Assembly: GCF_000234665.1 (NCBI RefSeq)
Contig: NC_018309.1
Coordinates: 1-56,354 of the forward strand
Reading direction: 5' to 3'
DNA: 56,354 bases
Origin: Leishmania mexicana MHOM/GT/2001/U1103
Taxonomy: Eukaryota > Euglenozoa > Kinetoplastea > Trypanosomatida > Trypanosomatidae
Position 1 is the stretch's first letter; each line of letters begins with the position of its first letter. The notes under the pieces are model-generated. The model was not told where the DNA came from. It saw nothing but the letters and a program-made list of their open reading frames with translations, and did not search any database. Position numbers and translations under genes: made by a program. Shown here one piece after another: positions 10,247 through 21,068 of the stretch.

Positions 10247-10834
10247 ATGGGCTGGTTTAGCTGGGTTTGGGACTGGCTGTCCTACTTGGGGCTGTCCAAC
10301 AAAACAGGTAAACTCCTTTTTCTTGGACTGGACAACGCCGGCAAAACCACCCTTCTTGGCAAGCTGGCAACGAATCAGGTTCACGTCCACCGCCCTACAT
10401 TTCACCCGAACTCGGAGGACTTGACTCTGGGGGGCATCAAACTGAAAACCATTGACATGGGTGGCCATCAGCAGGCACGTCGGCTCTGGAAGGATTACTT
10501 CACAAAGGTCGACGGCGTCGTTTTTATCGTTGACGCAGCGACGCCACAGCGTTTTCCAGAAGCAAAGAGCGAGCTTGATATGCTGCTGCAGTCGGAGGAA
10601 CTCGCTAAGACGCCGTTCCTCATTTTAGGCAACAAGATCGACATGCCGGGCTGCACATGCTCTGAGGGGCAACTCGTCATGGAGATGGGTCTGGATGGCA
10701 CACTCACGGGCAAGTCGACCCCAGTAACAGACCCCAATGTGCGTCCCCTGGAGGTGTACATGTGCAGCGTAGTCAAGAACGTCGGCTACGGTGACGGCTT
10801 CCGCTGGCTCTCACAGTATCTGAAGAGCTCGTAG
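10247..10834 (+). CDS. SAR1: SAR1-type small GTPase, COPII coat assembly
   Basis: This 195-residue GTPase initiates COPII vesicle budding at endoplasmic reticulum exit sites. The N-terminus ([11 protein letters not shown]) is the bulky hydrophobic/amphipathic helix that SAR1 uses to insert into membrane. ARF-type proteins would instead be myristoylated. The P-loop GLDNAGKTT is at residues 27-35. A conserved PTFHP-SEDL block corresponds to switch I, DMGGH to switch II (the family usually has DLGGH), and NKID to the guanine-binding motif. The C-terminal YMCSV and [13 protein letters not shown] are diagnostic for SAR1. Length is as expected. The start at 10247 is preferred because the in-frame ATG at 10169 lies across the proposed splice acceptor. 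Confidence 0.97.
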   Translation: MGWFSWVWDWLSYLGLSNKTGKLLFLGLDNAGKTTLLGKLATNQVHVHRPTFHPNSEDLTLGGIKLKTIDMGGHQQARRLWKDYFTKVDGVVFIVDAATPQRFPEAKSELDMLLQSEELAKTPFLILGNKIDMPGCTCSEGQLVMEMGLDGTLTGKSTPVTDPNVRPLEVYMCSVVKNVGYGDGFRWLSQYLKSS

Positions 10835-11933
10835 AGAACCCTATGACATGTGCACTTGCGATGTGCGTATAGGCGACTGCGCTTGCATAGTTGATTGGCT
10901 TTTTTTCTGAAGATAAAAACGGAAAGATATATGAAGAAAGCAGTGCAAGAAAGTCGAAGCCAGAAAAACTCGTTTTCTTTTCCCTCCTCTATTGTGTAGA
11001 TGTGTTTGTGTTGGCGTGTGTGTATGTGCTCTGTTGTGGTGGGGTCGCGCATGTGCCCCTAAAGTGGCTTACTTTTTTTCTTTTTGCTTCTTCGAACGGC
11101 ATGGGCTTTCAACAACTGCCGCTCTGCTTCCTTTTCTGACTGTGCTTGCTTGCCCCTCTCGTTTTCCTTTGAAGGACCAGAAGCCTTGGACCGGGGTAGC
11201 GGAGGGTGAGTGGGAGGGGGTGCAATCCTACAGCGCAGCACCCTGCTGCGCTGAGATGAAAAAGGAAATCATGTGAAGCGCGAAGTTACCATCGATATCT
11301 CATTTTCCTGCCACGGGCACTAACAATACTGTTGAGGCCACACTGCCTCCTACAACCGTTTGCTTGCCTTAAGGAGAACAAGAGAAAAGCACGATACAAA
11401 GATCAACTGGCGCCGCCCGCTTTCCTTTGCCTGTTAGCTGTTTCCGCTGCCCTGTGCAGTGAAAGTGCTCGCGCAAAGGTGTGTGCTAGCAGGCGCTTGA
11501 AGTCTATGTCGCACACACAGGAGTTGCTGACTGTTACTGCAGGGAAAGAACAATGCGAACGGCAAGGAGGTGGTGACAAAGAGTTGGCAGCGCGTGAGGG
11601 TGGGCGCTGGTTGTACCGGGCTTCTTTTTTGTTCCTTTTTATGTGTGTTGAATGAAGAGGGTCGAAGGCGTCCGCGCTCGCTGAGTATGCTCATGCAGTC
11701 ACTCTTATACACAACCCATTTCCTTGCCTTCCTTCCTTTGCGCATGCTATCTTTTACTTCTCGTGTATGACGCGTCCCATCTCCGGCCGTACACTAACGA
11801 CTACACCGAAAATGCGCAGCAATGACTCAAGGCACCTAAGGCCTCGTACGCAGAGACTACAGTACATACTTTTCTCCGTTCTAAAGGAGGACAACGTTCT
11901 TTCTGTTTTTCCTTGATCGCTCCTCTTAGCCGG
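10835..11933. other. Intergenic region (1.1 kb)
   Basis: Contains T-rich and TG-rich stretches typical of a Leishmania 3' UTR, and only short unconvincing ORFs (for example 11332-11655). A pyrimidine-rich tract at about 11868-11884 followed by AG at 11885-11886 is the likely acceptor for the next gene. A second one (AG at 11928-11929) lies only 4 nt before the ATG. Confidence 0.6.
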
Positions 11934-13679
11934 ATGGCGGCGAAAAAGGGAAAGGGAAAGAAGGCAACGGCGGCCAAGGCAAAGGCTGAGGAGCTGCGTC
12001 TTATTCAGCTGCGCACCTTGGAGGCGGAAGCGGAGGAGTTTCAGCGGTCCGAGAATGAGCGTCGCCAGCACGATGAGCAAGAGGAGCACATAGCATTTCT
12101 GCGCGATGAGCAGCTGCGTAGTATGCACCAAAAAGACCGTCGTATTGACGAGATCATGCAGGAGCTCACCCGTGTGACGTCGGCAATGCAGGATGACAAG
12201 AGCAGTTATGAAAGCCAGATTCATCAACTGAGCACGCTGCGCGATGCGCTTCTGAATGAGGAAAGCCTCCTGAAGGTGGAGATGGAGGAGCTGCATGGCA
12301 TTCTGCAGCAGGAGCGCGGGAGTCACGGAGCATATGTGCAGCAACTGCGCGAAACTCTGGAGACGGAGCGCAGTCTGCATCAGGAGGAAAGGCAGCACCT
12401 CCGGTCCCAAGTGTGCGAGGCAACGGCCGAGATGGAGGACAGCAGGCGGCAGCTGCAGCTCGCCTGCGAGCTGCGAGAATCAGCGGAGCACGAGTTCAAG
12501 GTGAAGGTGCGCGACCTGGAAAGGGAACTTGAAAAGGCGCTTACAATGAACAAGGCTCTACAGGATGCCGTGGAGGGGCGTGAGATCGAAGACCGTAAGA
12601 ACGTGACTCTGCTGCAGCTGTTGAATGTGCAGCTGGAGTCAGACAAGCGGCGGTATGAGGAAGACCTCTGCGAAGAACGTGAGCGGACGAGCTGTACCCA
12701 AGAGGAGGCAAGCAACCTTGAGGCGAAACTAAAGGAAAGCCAGCATGAACTGGACACCTTCAAGGAAGAAGCGCGGACAGCGAGGCGGTTGTGTATGGAC
12801 GAACTGCACGAGTGCAAGCTGCTCACGGAGCAGTTGAAGTTCGACGCCAAGTATCTGCAGAGTGAGATGGAGTCGATGCGTGCCGAGCACGCCGCCGAGG
12901 TGGAGAAGAGGGAGGCGGCCGAGTCGGCGATACAGGCTGAGGTGCAGCAGTGCAGGGTAGAGCTGGAGGCGTCGCAAAAGAAGAACAACGAGTTGGAGGC
13001 GCTGCTGGTGCGCAAAGAGCGAGAGCACTTTGACAAGGTCACTTTTCTGAACGCTCAGGTCGCGAACGGTCGCACTGCGATTGCGCAACTGCAGGAAAAA
13101 ATGGAAAAGGAACGGGCCGAGTACGGGAACGATCTTCAGCGGCACAATGATACGATTCAGCAGTCCATGCAAGAGCTGGAACGAATCAACAGCGCTGAGA
13201 GCGCCCAAGCGAGTGAGCGGCACATGTACGAGCAGCAGCTGATAACCGACCTGGATAAGTTCAAGGAGACCATCAGGGATCTGCGCACACGCATGATGTC
13301 GAAAGACGAGGCGTATGAGCAGCTACGAGAGCTGAAGGAGGGCGAGATCGAGCGCCTGCGGGGCATTCTAGACGCGCACTTCATCCCGCATCGCCAAAAC
13401 ATCGAAGTGCCCCGCGAAAGCAGCCGAGTAGACGAACTCTTTTTGGTGTCAGAGCAACTTCGGACACTGAAGAAGGAGATGGCGCTGAAGGAGACGGCTG
13501 CGAAGGAGACGGAAAGATGGCTCCGTGCACGCATTGCAGAGCAGGTCGAGATGATTGACTCCCTCCAGCTTGACCTCAAGCGCACCGAGCTCTCCCGAAA
13601 CGAGGCCATTCGTACGCTGAAAGACGAAGTCGAGAGGCTGCGCAAGACACTCGAAGTCCACTGCATACCATGCTCGTAG
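11934..13679 (+). CDS. Coiled-coil protein with repeated C-terminal HxIP signature, hypothetical
   Basis: The protein has 581 residues. The N-terminus is a Lys/Ala-rich stretch (AAKKGKGKKATAAKAKAEE), followed by almost continuous coiled coil from about residue 20 to 575, rich in Glu, Gln, Arg and Leu. Near the C-terminus a signature occurs twice, EIERLRGILDAHFIP at about residues 471-485 and EVERLRKTLEVHCIP at 565-579. The second copy ends two residues before the stop. There is no catalytic domain or membrane segment. The start chosen is the first ATG after the likely acceptor; frames beginning earlier use non-ATG codons. The basic head and long coil resemble axonemal or basal-body coiled-coil proteins in general character only, and the family is not recognised. 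Confidence 0.85.
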   Translation: MAAKKGKGKKATAAKAKAEELRLIQLRTLEAEAEEFQRSENERRQHDEQEEHIAFLRDEQLRSMHQKDRRIDEIMQELTRVTSAMQDDKSSYESQIHQLSTLRDALLNEESLLKVEMEELHGILQQERGSHGAYVQQLRETLETERSLHQEERQHLRSQVCEATAEMEDSRRQLQLACELRESAEHEFKVKVRDLERELEKALTMNKALQDAVEGREIEDRKNVTLLQLLNVQLESDKRRYEEDLCEERERTSCTQEEASNLEAKLKESQHELDTFKEEARTARRLCMDELHECKLLTEQLKFDAKYLQSEMESMRAEHAAEVEKREAAESAIQAEVQQCRVELEASQKKNNELEALLVRKEREHFDKVTFLNAQVANGRTAIAQLQEKMEKERAEYGNDLQRHNDTIQQSMQELERINSAESAQASERHMYEQQLITDLDKFKETIRDLRTRMMSKDEAYEQLRELKEGEIERLRGILDAHFIPHRQNIEVPRESSRVDELFLVSEQLRTLKKEMALKETAAKETERWLRARIAEQVEMIDSLQLDLKRTELSRNEAIRTLKDEVERLRKTLEVHCIPCS

Positions 13680-14862
13680 CCAACGGCGGCTCTGGCTCTT
13701 GTTTGTCTCGTGTGGCCTCTCCTGTGGCATTGCATATGTTCATGTCTTTCTGTATCCCGCCATCGCTGTGTGTGCGTGACCTTTTTTGCTCTCGATGTAA
13801 AGTACATTTTTTGTTTTTTGTGTTGGTGCACTTTGTGTGCGGCGAGTTTGGCCTCGTCCTTCTCGGCCTTCTCCTCCCTTTACTTGTTTTCCTTGCTCGT
13901 GGTGATGGATGTAGACCGCAGGCAAAAACATATACACACGCACGCACACCTGAGAGTGTCACAACCAACAAAAGCGGGGAGGGTGCAGGTAGGGGCGAAA
14001 AAAATATGAGTGAGGTTGTGCTCTCGTGTTCGTGATGCCACTGAACTGTCCGCCGCCCGCCCACTATGTATTCTCGTTTCGTTCTTGGTTTCTTGCTCCT
14101 TGCTGAGCGAAGCGGTGGGATGACGATTATGATACATGGACCCTCCGTTAGCCTCATTCGTTTTCCACTGTTCTACTGTCATGCTTGTGTGCGCTGTGAA
14201 AAGGGCCAAGTCAAAAGGGGAGGGGACGTTGTTTGACGAATGTACGTTTCTCATATAGAATCGTGACACACTGGTCAGCTTCAAGTCTCTCTCCCCCAGC
14301 ACGGGTCATGGACGCGGTTGGTACCCCCTAGCGGGGCTGCCGTGCAGCGAGAGGCTCTGTGGGTGCGTTGCACGTGCAAAGGTGCATCTATCTGTGCGGC
14401 CTTTAGATGTGCTAGTCTCTGCGCATGAGGTGGAATCGGAAGAGGAAGGGAGAGGGGTGAGAGCAGAGGATGAGGCTGGAGGTGTATGGCGAGGCTGCCA
14501 CGCCATCTCTTACTCCCCCTTCTGTCAAAAGTGCCGCACTCTTTTCACCCCCTCTCTCGATTCCGGCTCCACTTCCTTCCATGTATGTGTTGTCGCGTTG
14601 CCCCTCCGCGTCTAATGTCTTCACTCCTTCTCCCTCTCCTTGTAGCTCTGTCTGCGGCCAACTGTCGCTGTGTTTGCTGCTTTCATTTTTTTTGTCTCCC
14701 CACTTCCCTAGCAGGGGCGCCTCCGAGCACCAAACCCAAAACAAGTTGCTCGTATTCACACTACAGCGTGGACACGATCCCTTCTCCACACCGTCCCCCT
14801 CCCCCCTCCCCACCCACACACACACATATATACACATACACATAAAGAGACAAAAACGAACG
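13680..14862. other. Intergenic region (1.2 kb)
   Basis: 3' UTR and leader sequence with T-rich, CA-rich and poly-C segments. A long pyrimidine tract (about 14778-14812) and AG at 14846-14847 mark the likely splice site for the gene at 14863. This excludes the longer in-frame extension that begins at 14470. Confidence 0.6.
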
Positions 14863-17388
14863 ATGCAGCCGAGCGCTAGGGGTAAGACGACCGGCGTGTA
14901 CGGGGCGGAACGGATTCCCGGTAACTATGTCAAAACCCTGACTGGAGCTGTGCGGGGCGAGGAGCTTTTCTGCCGCCCTGACTTGGAGCGGCCGTGGCGG
15001 TCAGCAGACAAGCAGCGCAGCGCTGCCACGATTGCGCTGAAGGAAAAGGAGATTGAGGAGCTGATGCGGCTGTGCTCTAGCTTGCGAACGGAGCTGAGCA
15101 ACACGAAAAGTGACTCTCTCTTCCTGGAGTACTCACTGACGGAGAGGACCAAGTTGCAGCTGGCGGAAAAGCAAAATGAGGTGGATGCGCTGCAGCGACG
15201 CGTAGAGAAGCTTGAGAAGGAGAAGAAGGAGGCTGCGGCAGCCACCGAGAGCCAAATTCGCCTTCTACGCTCGCAGGCGGAGAACGAGTCCATTGGCTTC
15301 AAGAACGAAGCACGTGTCTCCACCGAGCGATGCGCGGAGCTGATGAAAGCCTTCCAGAAGCAGCTCGAGGACGTCAAGGCTGCTGGTGTGCGGGAGGTGG
15401 AGTTTGTGGAGGCCCGCTTCGCAGCAAAGGTCAATGAGGTAACCACGGAGCTGAAGGCGGTACGTGAGTCGAAAAAGGCCTTGGAGGAGCACTACCGTGC
15501 GGTGGAGGCACAGTCTGCGAACATGGTGCATCGCGTCGAGGCGGATTACAAGGAGAGACTGCGGTCGTTGGAGCAGCGGATCGAGGAGCAGCGGATAGAG
15601 TACGAGGCCCAGCTCGCCAAGGAACGAAAGGAGAAGGAGGCGGCGGTTGGTGAGTCGAAGAGAACGACAGAGAAACTCGCCGTATTGATCGCTGACAAGG
15701 AGGAGCTGCTTCAGAAGCAGAAGTTGTGGAACAGCTATATTCTCTCCCACTTGGACACCTTCTACCATAGCTTCATCGCTGTCGCCCCCGAGATGGCAGT
15801 GAATCCGACTGGGGTGCAGTTCCAGCAGGTGCCGGCGCTCTACGCACCACGCTGCGTTCTCGAAGATCCAGAGTCCAAGGTGAACGTTGAGCGCATAGCG
15901 TATCGCGTTGCGCAACTGAAGCTGTTGAAGGCGCTACCGCCACTAGGAGAGGCGGCGGTGCGGCGTGGCGCTAAGCCGCCGAGTGCAGCTCAGCTTGACC
16001 AAGTCGTGGAAAGTCAGGAGCGTCTGTGGCGTGCGCTGCGCGAGCTCGAGGATCAGAAAAGTGAGCTGGAGGCGACGGTCAACAGCTTCACCTCGCGCCT
16101 ATATTTCTTCAGCGACAATCTGGAAGAGTCTCTGCGCCGCGGCCCCAGGCCCGTTCCGCCGCCACTGCGTGATGTGGTCTTTCTGTGTCTGTGCGTTCCG
16201 AACGGGCGGGTACTGTGGGCCGCGGACACGGAGCTGATGCGGACGTCAGTGCAGATGCTGTACGGCACCCTGCGGCTAAAGATGGGCGAGTATGGCGCCT
16301 ACGAATGCTACAGCGACGACGTGTCGATGCTGCTTGCGTTCGCTGATGCGACAGCGGCGTGCCGCTTCTGCACCGAGAGTCAGGAGTGGCTTATGAGACT
16401 TCCCTGGCCAGCTGCCCTTTTGAAGCTGCCGGAAGCGCAGGAGGAGCGGTCTGACGGCGGGCGGTTGCTGTATCGAGGCCTGCGAGTCTCCATGGCGCTC
16501 CACGCGGGTGAGGCCTACGTGGAACCGTCCGGCATCCCGCTGAACTGGGTGTACCGTAACCACTACTACGGCAAGGCGGTCTCTCAACTGGTGCACCTTT
16601 GCTCTGTCACGCAAGGTGGTCAGATCATTGCGTCCATCGCGGCATGGAACCTCTGCGTGCGGCGGAGGCACGAACTCGGTGCTGTGGTGGCCAAGAGCCT
16701 TGGCACACTCCCCATTGTCTCCTTCAACAGTCAGTCAGGCGTTCAGGAAAAGCAGAACATTGAGCTGCTGCAGATCCTTCCGATAGAGCTCGAAGGCCGA
16801 ACGTTTACGACACCGAGCAAGGCAGTCATCCCCCCGGTCTCCTCCCTTACCGGGGTGAAGGAGTCCGTCCTAGCAGCCGAGGTGGCGGCCGTGGAGGCGC
16901 AGCGCGAGCGGGTACACGATGCACTCGCCATTCTGCAGGAAGAGTGCAACAGCATTCAGAGCAGCATGGGCACTCTTGTCGCACGCACGCGAGCGGCTCT
17001 ACCGCACTTTCACCTCCTGCCGCCGTCGGAAATGGTTACGCAGATGAACGATTTGTACAGCGTCATGGAGCGGGTGGCCGTGCGAGCTGAGGAGCTCTAT
17101 ACTGACCTGCAGGATGTTGCACACGCACAAGAAGAGCTGGGTGCGCAGGCACAAAGCATCAAAGACTACTTCCAGCAGCAGGAAGCATCCGCCGCCCGCG
17201 AGGATGACCTTCGCACGAAGACGGAGGCAATACGGCGAAACATGAATCATACGCTCCAGCTTGAGAAAGACCGACACCGCGCTGAGACGGAGAGCCTTCA
17301 GCTCGCACTTCAAGATCGAGAGCAGTTGATCCGCAAACTGCATCAGGAGTCCCAGTCGCGGCTGACCGTGGCAGCCGTCGAGTCTTGA
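14863..17388 (+). CDS. Coiled-coil protein with a degenerate class III nucleotide-cyclase homology domain
   Basis: The protein has 841 residues. Residues 1-60 form a low-complexity head. About 60-285 is coiled coil. About 285-435 is mixed, with a WNSYILSHLDTFYHSF helix and a second coil. About 437-600 resembles the class III adenylyl/guanylyl cyclase catalytic fold: a first strand DVVFLCLCVP, a second hairpin AYECYSDDVSMLLAFADA, then LRVSMALHAGEAYVE and HYYGKAVSQLVHL followed by GGQIIAS. These correspond to the family's FADI, T-I-G-D, hxGxHxG, YYG..xNxAAR and GQIxxS blocks. The first metal Asp is replaced (Cys/Val region). The second Asp appears kept within SDD. The transition-state Asn and Arg appear as Ser and His. 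The domain is therefore probably not a normal cyclase. The C-terminal 240 residues return to coiled coil. There is no membrane segment, unlike the receptor-type adenylate cyclases of trypanosomatids. The ATG at 14863 lies 16 nt after a pyrimidine-tract AG. Confidence 0.8.
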   Translation: MQPSARGKTTGVYGAERIPGNYVKTLTGAVRGEELFCRPDLERPWRSADKQRSAATIALKEKEIEELMRLCSSLRTELSNTKSDSLFLEYSLTERTKLQLAEKQNEVDALQRRVEKLEKEKKEAAAATESQIRLLRSQAENESIGFKNEARVSTERCAELMKAFQKQLEDVKAAGVREVEFVEARFAAKVNEVTTELKAVRESKKALEEHYRAVEAQSANMVHRVEADYKERLRSLEQRIEEQRIEYEAQLAKERKEKEAAVGESKRTTEKLAVLIADKEELLQKQKLWNSYILSHLDTFYHSFIAVAPEMAVNPTGVQFQQVPALYAPRCVLEDPESKVNVERIAYRVAQLKLLKALPPLGEAAVRRGAKPPSAAQLDQVVESQERLWRALRELEDQKSELEATVNSFTSRLYFFSDNLEESLRRGPRPVPPPLRDVVFLCLCVPNGRVLWAADTELMRTSVQMLYGTLRLKMGEYGAYECYSDDVSMLLAFADATAACRFCTESQEWLMRLPWPAALLKLPEAQEERSDGGRLLYRGLRVSMALHAGEAYVEPSGIPLNWVYRNHYYGKAVSQLVHLCSVTQGGQIIASIAAWNLCVRRRHELGAVVAKSLGTLPIVSFNSQSGVQEKQNIELLQILPIELEGRTFTTPSKAVIPPVSSLTGVKESVLAAEVAAVEAQRERVHDALAILQEECNSIQSSMGTLVARTRAALPHFHLLPPSEMVTQMNDLYSVMERVAVRAEELYTDLQDVAHAQEELGAQAQSIKDYFQQQEASAAREDDLRTKTEAIRRNMNHTLQLEKDRHRAETESLQLALQDREQLIRKLHQESQSRLTVAAVES

Positions 17389-18566
17389 GCGTGGCTGAGC
17401 CAGTGCACCGAAGCCACCTCCAACAGCTCTCTCTCAACCAGATCCGAAGAACGCCGTGCGAGCGATTCTGAAAAGTCCGGGACGCGGAGAAGAGCGGCAA
17501 GAGCCGGAGCATAGATGCCATAGAACGGCGTCTGGAGGCCCAAGGTGTACGGGTGCCATGCCGTTGAGGTGTGTTCCCCCTGGTCCCCATCACCATCTCT
17601 CCCGCTCTCTCACGTCTTTTTTACCTCCAGGGCTGTTGTGCGACACCCGCCTACGACAAACACACACACGGGACGTGAAGCGGGTACGTTACCGGTACGT
17701 ATCATCCACCCTTTCTTCCTTCTTCGTCCCCCGGTAGTGGCTTCCTCTCACCGCCGCGTGCTCCCACTTCTCCCGTTCAATCCGCAGTGAAGGCGCCATG
17801 AATGGAGCATGGAAGCGCAGTATGTAGAAGGACTGGGCACGCGTGTGTGTGAGGGGGGGGGCATCTGAGGCAGCATGATGGCATAGAGTCTTCTCGTTAC
17901 GTGTTTTTGTTTCTTCTGCATGCGTGGCCCTGACGTCAGGGGCACGCTTCTTTTTTTTAGATGCACGACGATGAACACCTACATGCAATCACACACGGAT
18001 GCGCGCAAGGACAGAAACGATGGCAGCACATGGAGCGGCTGTAGGAACGGGAAACATCTCTTACTGGCTCTTTTTGGAGTGACTGTCCTGCTGCCCTGTA
18101 GGGATAGTGTGGCTCAGGGGTGTGCCGCTCGCCAAAACGGCCTGCTGATTTGTGACTTCCTTTCGCGAACTCCTTTTCCTTTTCTCTGCTGTTACATTCT
18201 CCTCTCTCACCGAAAAGAGCACCACGAAATGTGCACGTGTGTGGTCTCTGAGGAGCACTCAGACATTTGTTTTGGCGTGTCCGTCTTCCCTGCGCTCCCT
18301 TCACGGACACGTGCGGCGGCACGATTTGCCCTCGGTGAGCTTCATCATTGCCACTCAGCTGCACCAATAGGAGCAAAGGCAGCTGAGCACGCAACACACG
18401 CGATACGGCAAAGGACGGCAGAAGCGTAGGTGGCCACTTCACCTCTGTATTGCAGCGTTGGCGAAAGTGTTGTTCACTGCCAATCACTCGCTTGGTCGCA
18501 CGCCTCATCCTCTTTCCTGCATCTCTCCCCTCTAGTGGCTTGACGATTTGTCGACCGGGGGACGCC
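17389..18566. other. Intergenic region (1.2 kb)
   Basis: 3' UTR and spacer with T-rich and CA-rich tracts and a short poly-G run. The + frame 17920-18429 has no recognisable domain and is not supported as a gene. Confidence 0.6.
18503..18535 (+). promoter_or_regulatory. Candidate trans-splice acceptor for the vault protein gene
   Basis: A tract that is almost all C/T ends in CTAG, with AG at 18534-18535, 31 nt before the ATG at 18567. The in-frame extension back to 18450 would be spliced off, which supports the shorter start. Confidence 0.65.
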
Positions 18567-21068
18567 ATGACTGATTCTGTCATCCGCATCAAGCGGTACC
18601 ACTACATCCACATCTTGGACAACAACACCAACGTCACTCGCACTATCTGCGGCCCCGTGGTCTACACGCGGAAGGAGCACGAGGCATGTCTGTTTGACCC
18701 GTGCCCGTGTGTGTCGGTGCCGCCGCGTCACTACTGTGTTGTTAAGAATCCATGCGTGCGAGATGAGGCGGGGGAGGTGGTGTTGGAGTCGTCGGGGCAG
18801 GTGAAGCTCCGTCTCGGCGACTCTGAGATCCGCTTTGAAGGCGAGCCTTTTCCCCTGCACCCCGGCGAAGAGCTCGACTGCAAGGACGGTAAAGGTGTGC
18901 AGAAGCTGCAGCTGATCCCGCCCAACACTGCCCTCCACGTGCGGTGCGTGCGCGACTTCAAAGACGCGGACAGGCTTGTCGGTGCGGGTACGGAGTGGAT
19001 GGTGGCTGGGCCACAAACGTACATCCCGCGTGTTGAGGTGGTGGTGGTGTCGGAGGTGAAGGCAACGGTCATCTATCCAAATACGGCCTTGCTGGTGCAG
19101 GCGAACGTCGACTTTACCGATCGATGCGGGGTGCCTCGTGTGGCGGGGGAAAAGTGGCTGGTGCGGGCATTGGGAGCGTATCTCCAATCTGTTGAGGAGA
19201 CGGTCCTAGACTTGATACCGGGTACCATGCTCAGCGACCTCAAGGCGCTGCGCCTGAGCGCCGTGCGCAGCTTCACCGACGTGTATGGAAAGGCGCGGCG
19301 GGCCGGGGAGCAGTGGCAGGTGACATTAAAGGACGCACCAGTGCACATTGTTGATGCCTACGAGACTAAGGTAGCTGAGGTCGCCGCCGTCTCACTCGGC
19401 GCAAAGGAGTACGTGATCATTCACCACCCCGCCGATGACACCGGCTACAACCGTTTCGGTGAGACGCTTGTGCGCCGTGGCGAGTGCACCTTTTTCCTGC
19501 AGCCAGGGGAGACAATGCCGCGCGGTGTTGAGAAGGTGCTCGTGGTCGGAAAGGAAGAGGCACTGCTGCTGGAGGCGGTGTGCGAGTACCACGACGGAGG
19601 TGAAAAGCGGCAGCCGGGCAGCCGATGGATGGTGCGCGGCCCTCTTGAATACATCCCCGCTAACGAAGTGAAGCTGCTGGAGCACCGCCGTATGATGGCG
19701 CTGGACAAAAACGAGGGCATTTACGTAATGAACACGACAACGGGGGAGGTGCGTGCAGTCATTGGCACGCCTTACATGCTGGATGTCAACGAGGTGCTGT
19801 GGGAGAAGCACCTGCCGCTCGCCGTCGAGGAGCTCCTTGAGTCTCCAAACGGCAGCATTCAAACGAGTGAGCGCAGCCCAGGCTTTGTCAGCCACCGCGA
19901 AAAGTACCGTATTGTTCGATTCAACGTGCAGCACAACGCTGCAGTGCAGATTTACGACTACCGTAAGAAGCAGCCGCGCATTGTACTGGGCCCAAACCTT
20001 GTCATGCTGGCCCCGCATGAAGAGTTCACCGTGCTCTCCCTTAGCGGCGGCGCTCCGAAGGTGCCGAACTCGTTGCAATCACTCCAGCTCTTTCTCGGGC
20101 CGCGCTTCTCCAGCGACACCATTGTCGTGGAGACGTCGGATCACGCTCGCCTACGCCTCCGGCTGTCGTACAATTGGTACTTTGACATCGACCGCACCAA
20201 CCCTAGTCAGAGGACTTTCTCGGTGCCGGACTTCATCGGCGACTGCTGCAAGACCATCGCTAGCCGCGTGCGCGGCGCCGTCGCCGCTGAGGACTTCGAC
20301 TCCTTTCACCGCAACTCTGCCAAGATTATCCGCACTGCTGTCTTTGGCGTCGACGAGGCTGGCGAGACGAAGAAGAATCTGCGCTTCACCGCAAACGACT
20401 TTGTCGTGACGAACATTGACGTGCAGTCGTCGGAGCCAACGGACGAGAAGACGCGCGACAGCTTGCAGAAGTCCGTGCAGCTCGCCATTGAAATCACGAC
20501 CAAGTCGCAAGAGGCGGCGGCACGTCACGGCAACGAGCTGAAGGACCAGGAGGCCAAAGGGCAGCTGGAGCGGCAAAAACTGCTCGACAAGATCGAAGTG
20601 GAGAATGCACGGACAAAGTGGCTGGAGCTGCAGGCGAAGAGCGAGGCAGTGCAGGCGAGTGGGCAGTCCATCGCGGAGGCGAAGGCGCGCGCTGAAGCGC
20701 TGCTCATCGAGGTGCGCTCGGAGCTGCAGCAGGCGGAGATGCGGGCGAAAGCGTACCGTATCTCAGCGGAGGCAGAGCTGCAGAAGCTGCAGCAGCGACA
20801 AGCACTTGAGCTCGAGTACACCCAGCGGCAGAATGAGATAGACGTTTCCAAGGCACGGGCGGCGGCTGAGGCGGAGGCGGAGAAGGTGAAACGGATGGTC
20901 GACTGCATTGGCCGTGACACCTTGGTCGCCATCGCCCGCGCAGGTCCCGAGACACAGGTGAAGCTGCTGAGTAGCCTCGGCCTGAAGGGCTACCTCATCA
21001 CCGATGGAAACAGCCCAGTCAATTTGTTTGGCACAGCGCAAGGAATGATTGGCGATCCGAAGAAGTGA
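18567..21068 (+). CDS. MVP: Major vault protein
   Basis: This 833-residue protein forms the shell of vault ribonucleoprotein particles, barrel-shaped cytoplasmic assemblies of 78 MVP chains. The N-terminal half consists of repeated beta-rich MVP repeats, with recurring patterns such as RWMV/EWMV-GP-Y-P. The shoulder domain follows at about residues 480-640, including [17 protein letters not shown] and [14 protein letters not shown], which is close to the SPFH-like shoulder of animal MVP. A long Ala/Glu/Gln coiled coil, the cap helix, spans about 640-790. The C-terminus (about 790-833) contains [15 protein letters not shown], the conserved cap ring. Length is close to animal MVP, so the gene looks complete. 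The start follows a strong splice acceptor by 31 nt. A SIDER2 copy lies about 880 bp downstream, within or near the 3' UTR. Confidence 0.97.
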   Translation: MTDSVIRIKRYHYIHILDNNTNVTRTICGPVVYTRKEHEACLFDPCPCVSVPPRHYCVVKNPCVRDEAGEVVLESSGQVKLRLGDSEIRFEGEPFPLHPGEELDCKDGKGVQKLQLIPPNTALHVRCVRDFKDADRLVGAGTEWMVAGPQTYIPRVEVVVVSEVKATVIYPNTALLVQANVDFTDRCGVPRVAGEKWLVRALGAYLQSVEETVLDLIPGTMLSDLKALRLSAVRSFTDVYGKARRAGEQWQVTLKDAPVHIVDAYETKVAEVAAVSLGAKEYVIIHHPADDTGYNRFGETLVRRGECTFFLQPGETMPRGVEKVLVVGKEEALLLEAVCEYHDGGEKRQPGSRWMVRGPLEYIPANEVKLLEHRRMMALDKNEGIYVMNTTTGEVRAVIGTPYMLDVNEVLWEKHLPLAVEELLESPNGSIQTSERSPGFVSHREKYRIVRFNVQHNAAVQIYDYRKKQPRIVLGPNLVMLAPHEEFTVLSLSGGAPKVPNSLQSLQLFLGPRFSSDTIVVETSDHARLRLRLSYNWYFDIDRTNPSQRTFSVPDFIGDCCKTIASRVRGAVAAEDFDSFHRNSAKIIRTAVFGVDEAGETKKNLRFTANDFVVTNIDVQSSEPTDEKTRDSLQKSVQLAIEITTKSQEAAARHGNELKDQEAKGQLERQKLLDKIEVENARTKWLELQAKSEAVQASGQSIAEAKARAEALLIEVRSELQQAEMRAKAYRISAEAELQKLQQRQALELEYTQRQNEIDVSKARAAAEAEAEKVKRMVDCIGRDTLVAIARAGPETQVKLLSSLGLKGYLITDGNSPVNLFGTAQGMIGDPKK

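Noticed and set aside
12380..13042. 220-codon minus-strand frame (Ser/Cys-rich)
   Set aside because: Antisense shadow of a GAG/CAG-rich coiled-coil gene; composition typical of reverse-frame artefacts.
14470..14862. N-terminal extension of the pseudo-cyclase gene by 131 codons
   Set aside because: The added sequence is Ser/Pro/Cys-rich spacer translation with a pyrimidine tract and AG splice acceptor inside it; the ATG at 14863 follows the acceptor.
19392..20078. 228-codon minus-strand frame inside the vault protein gene
   Set aside because: Antisense to a clear MVP coding region; long only because of GC-rich codon bias.
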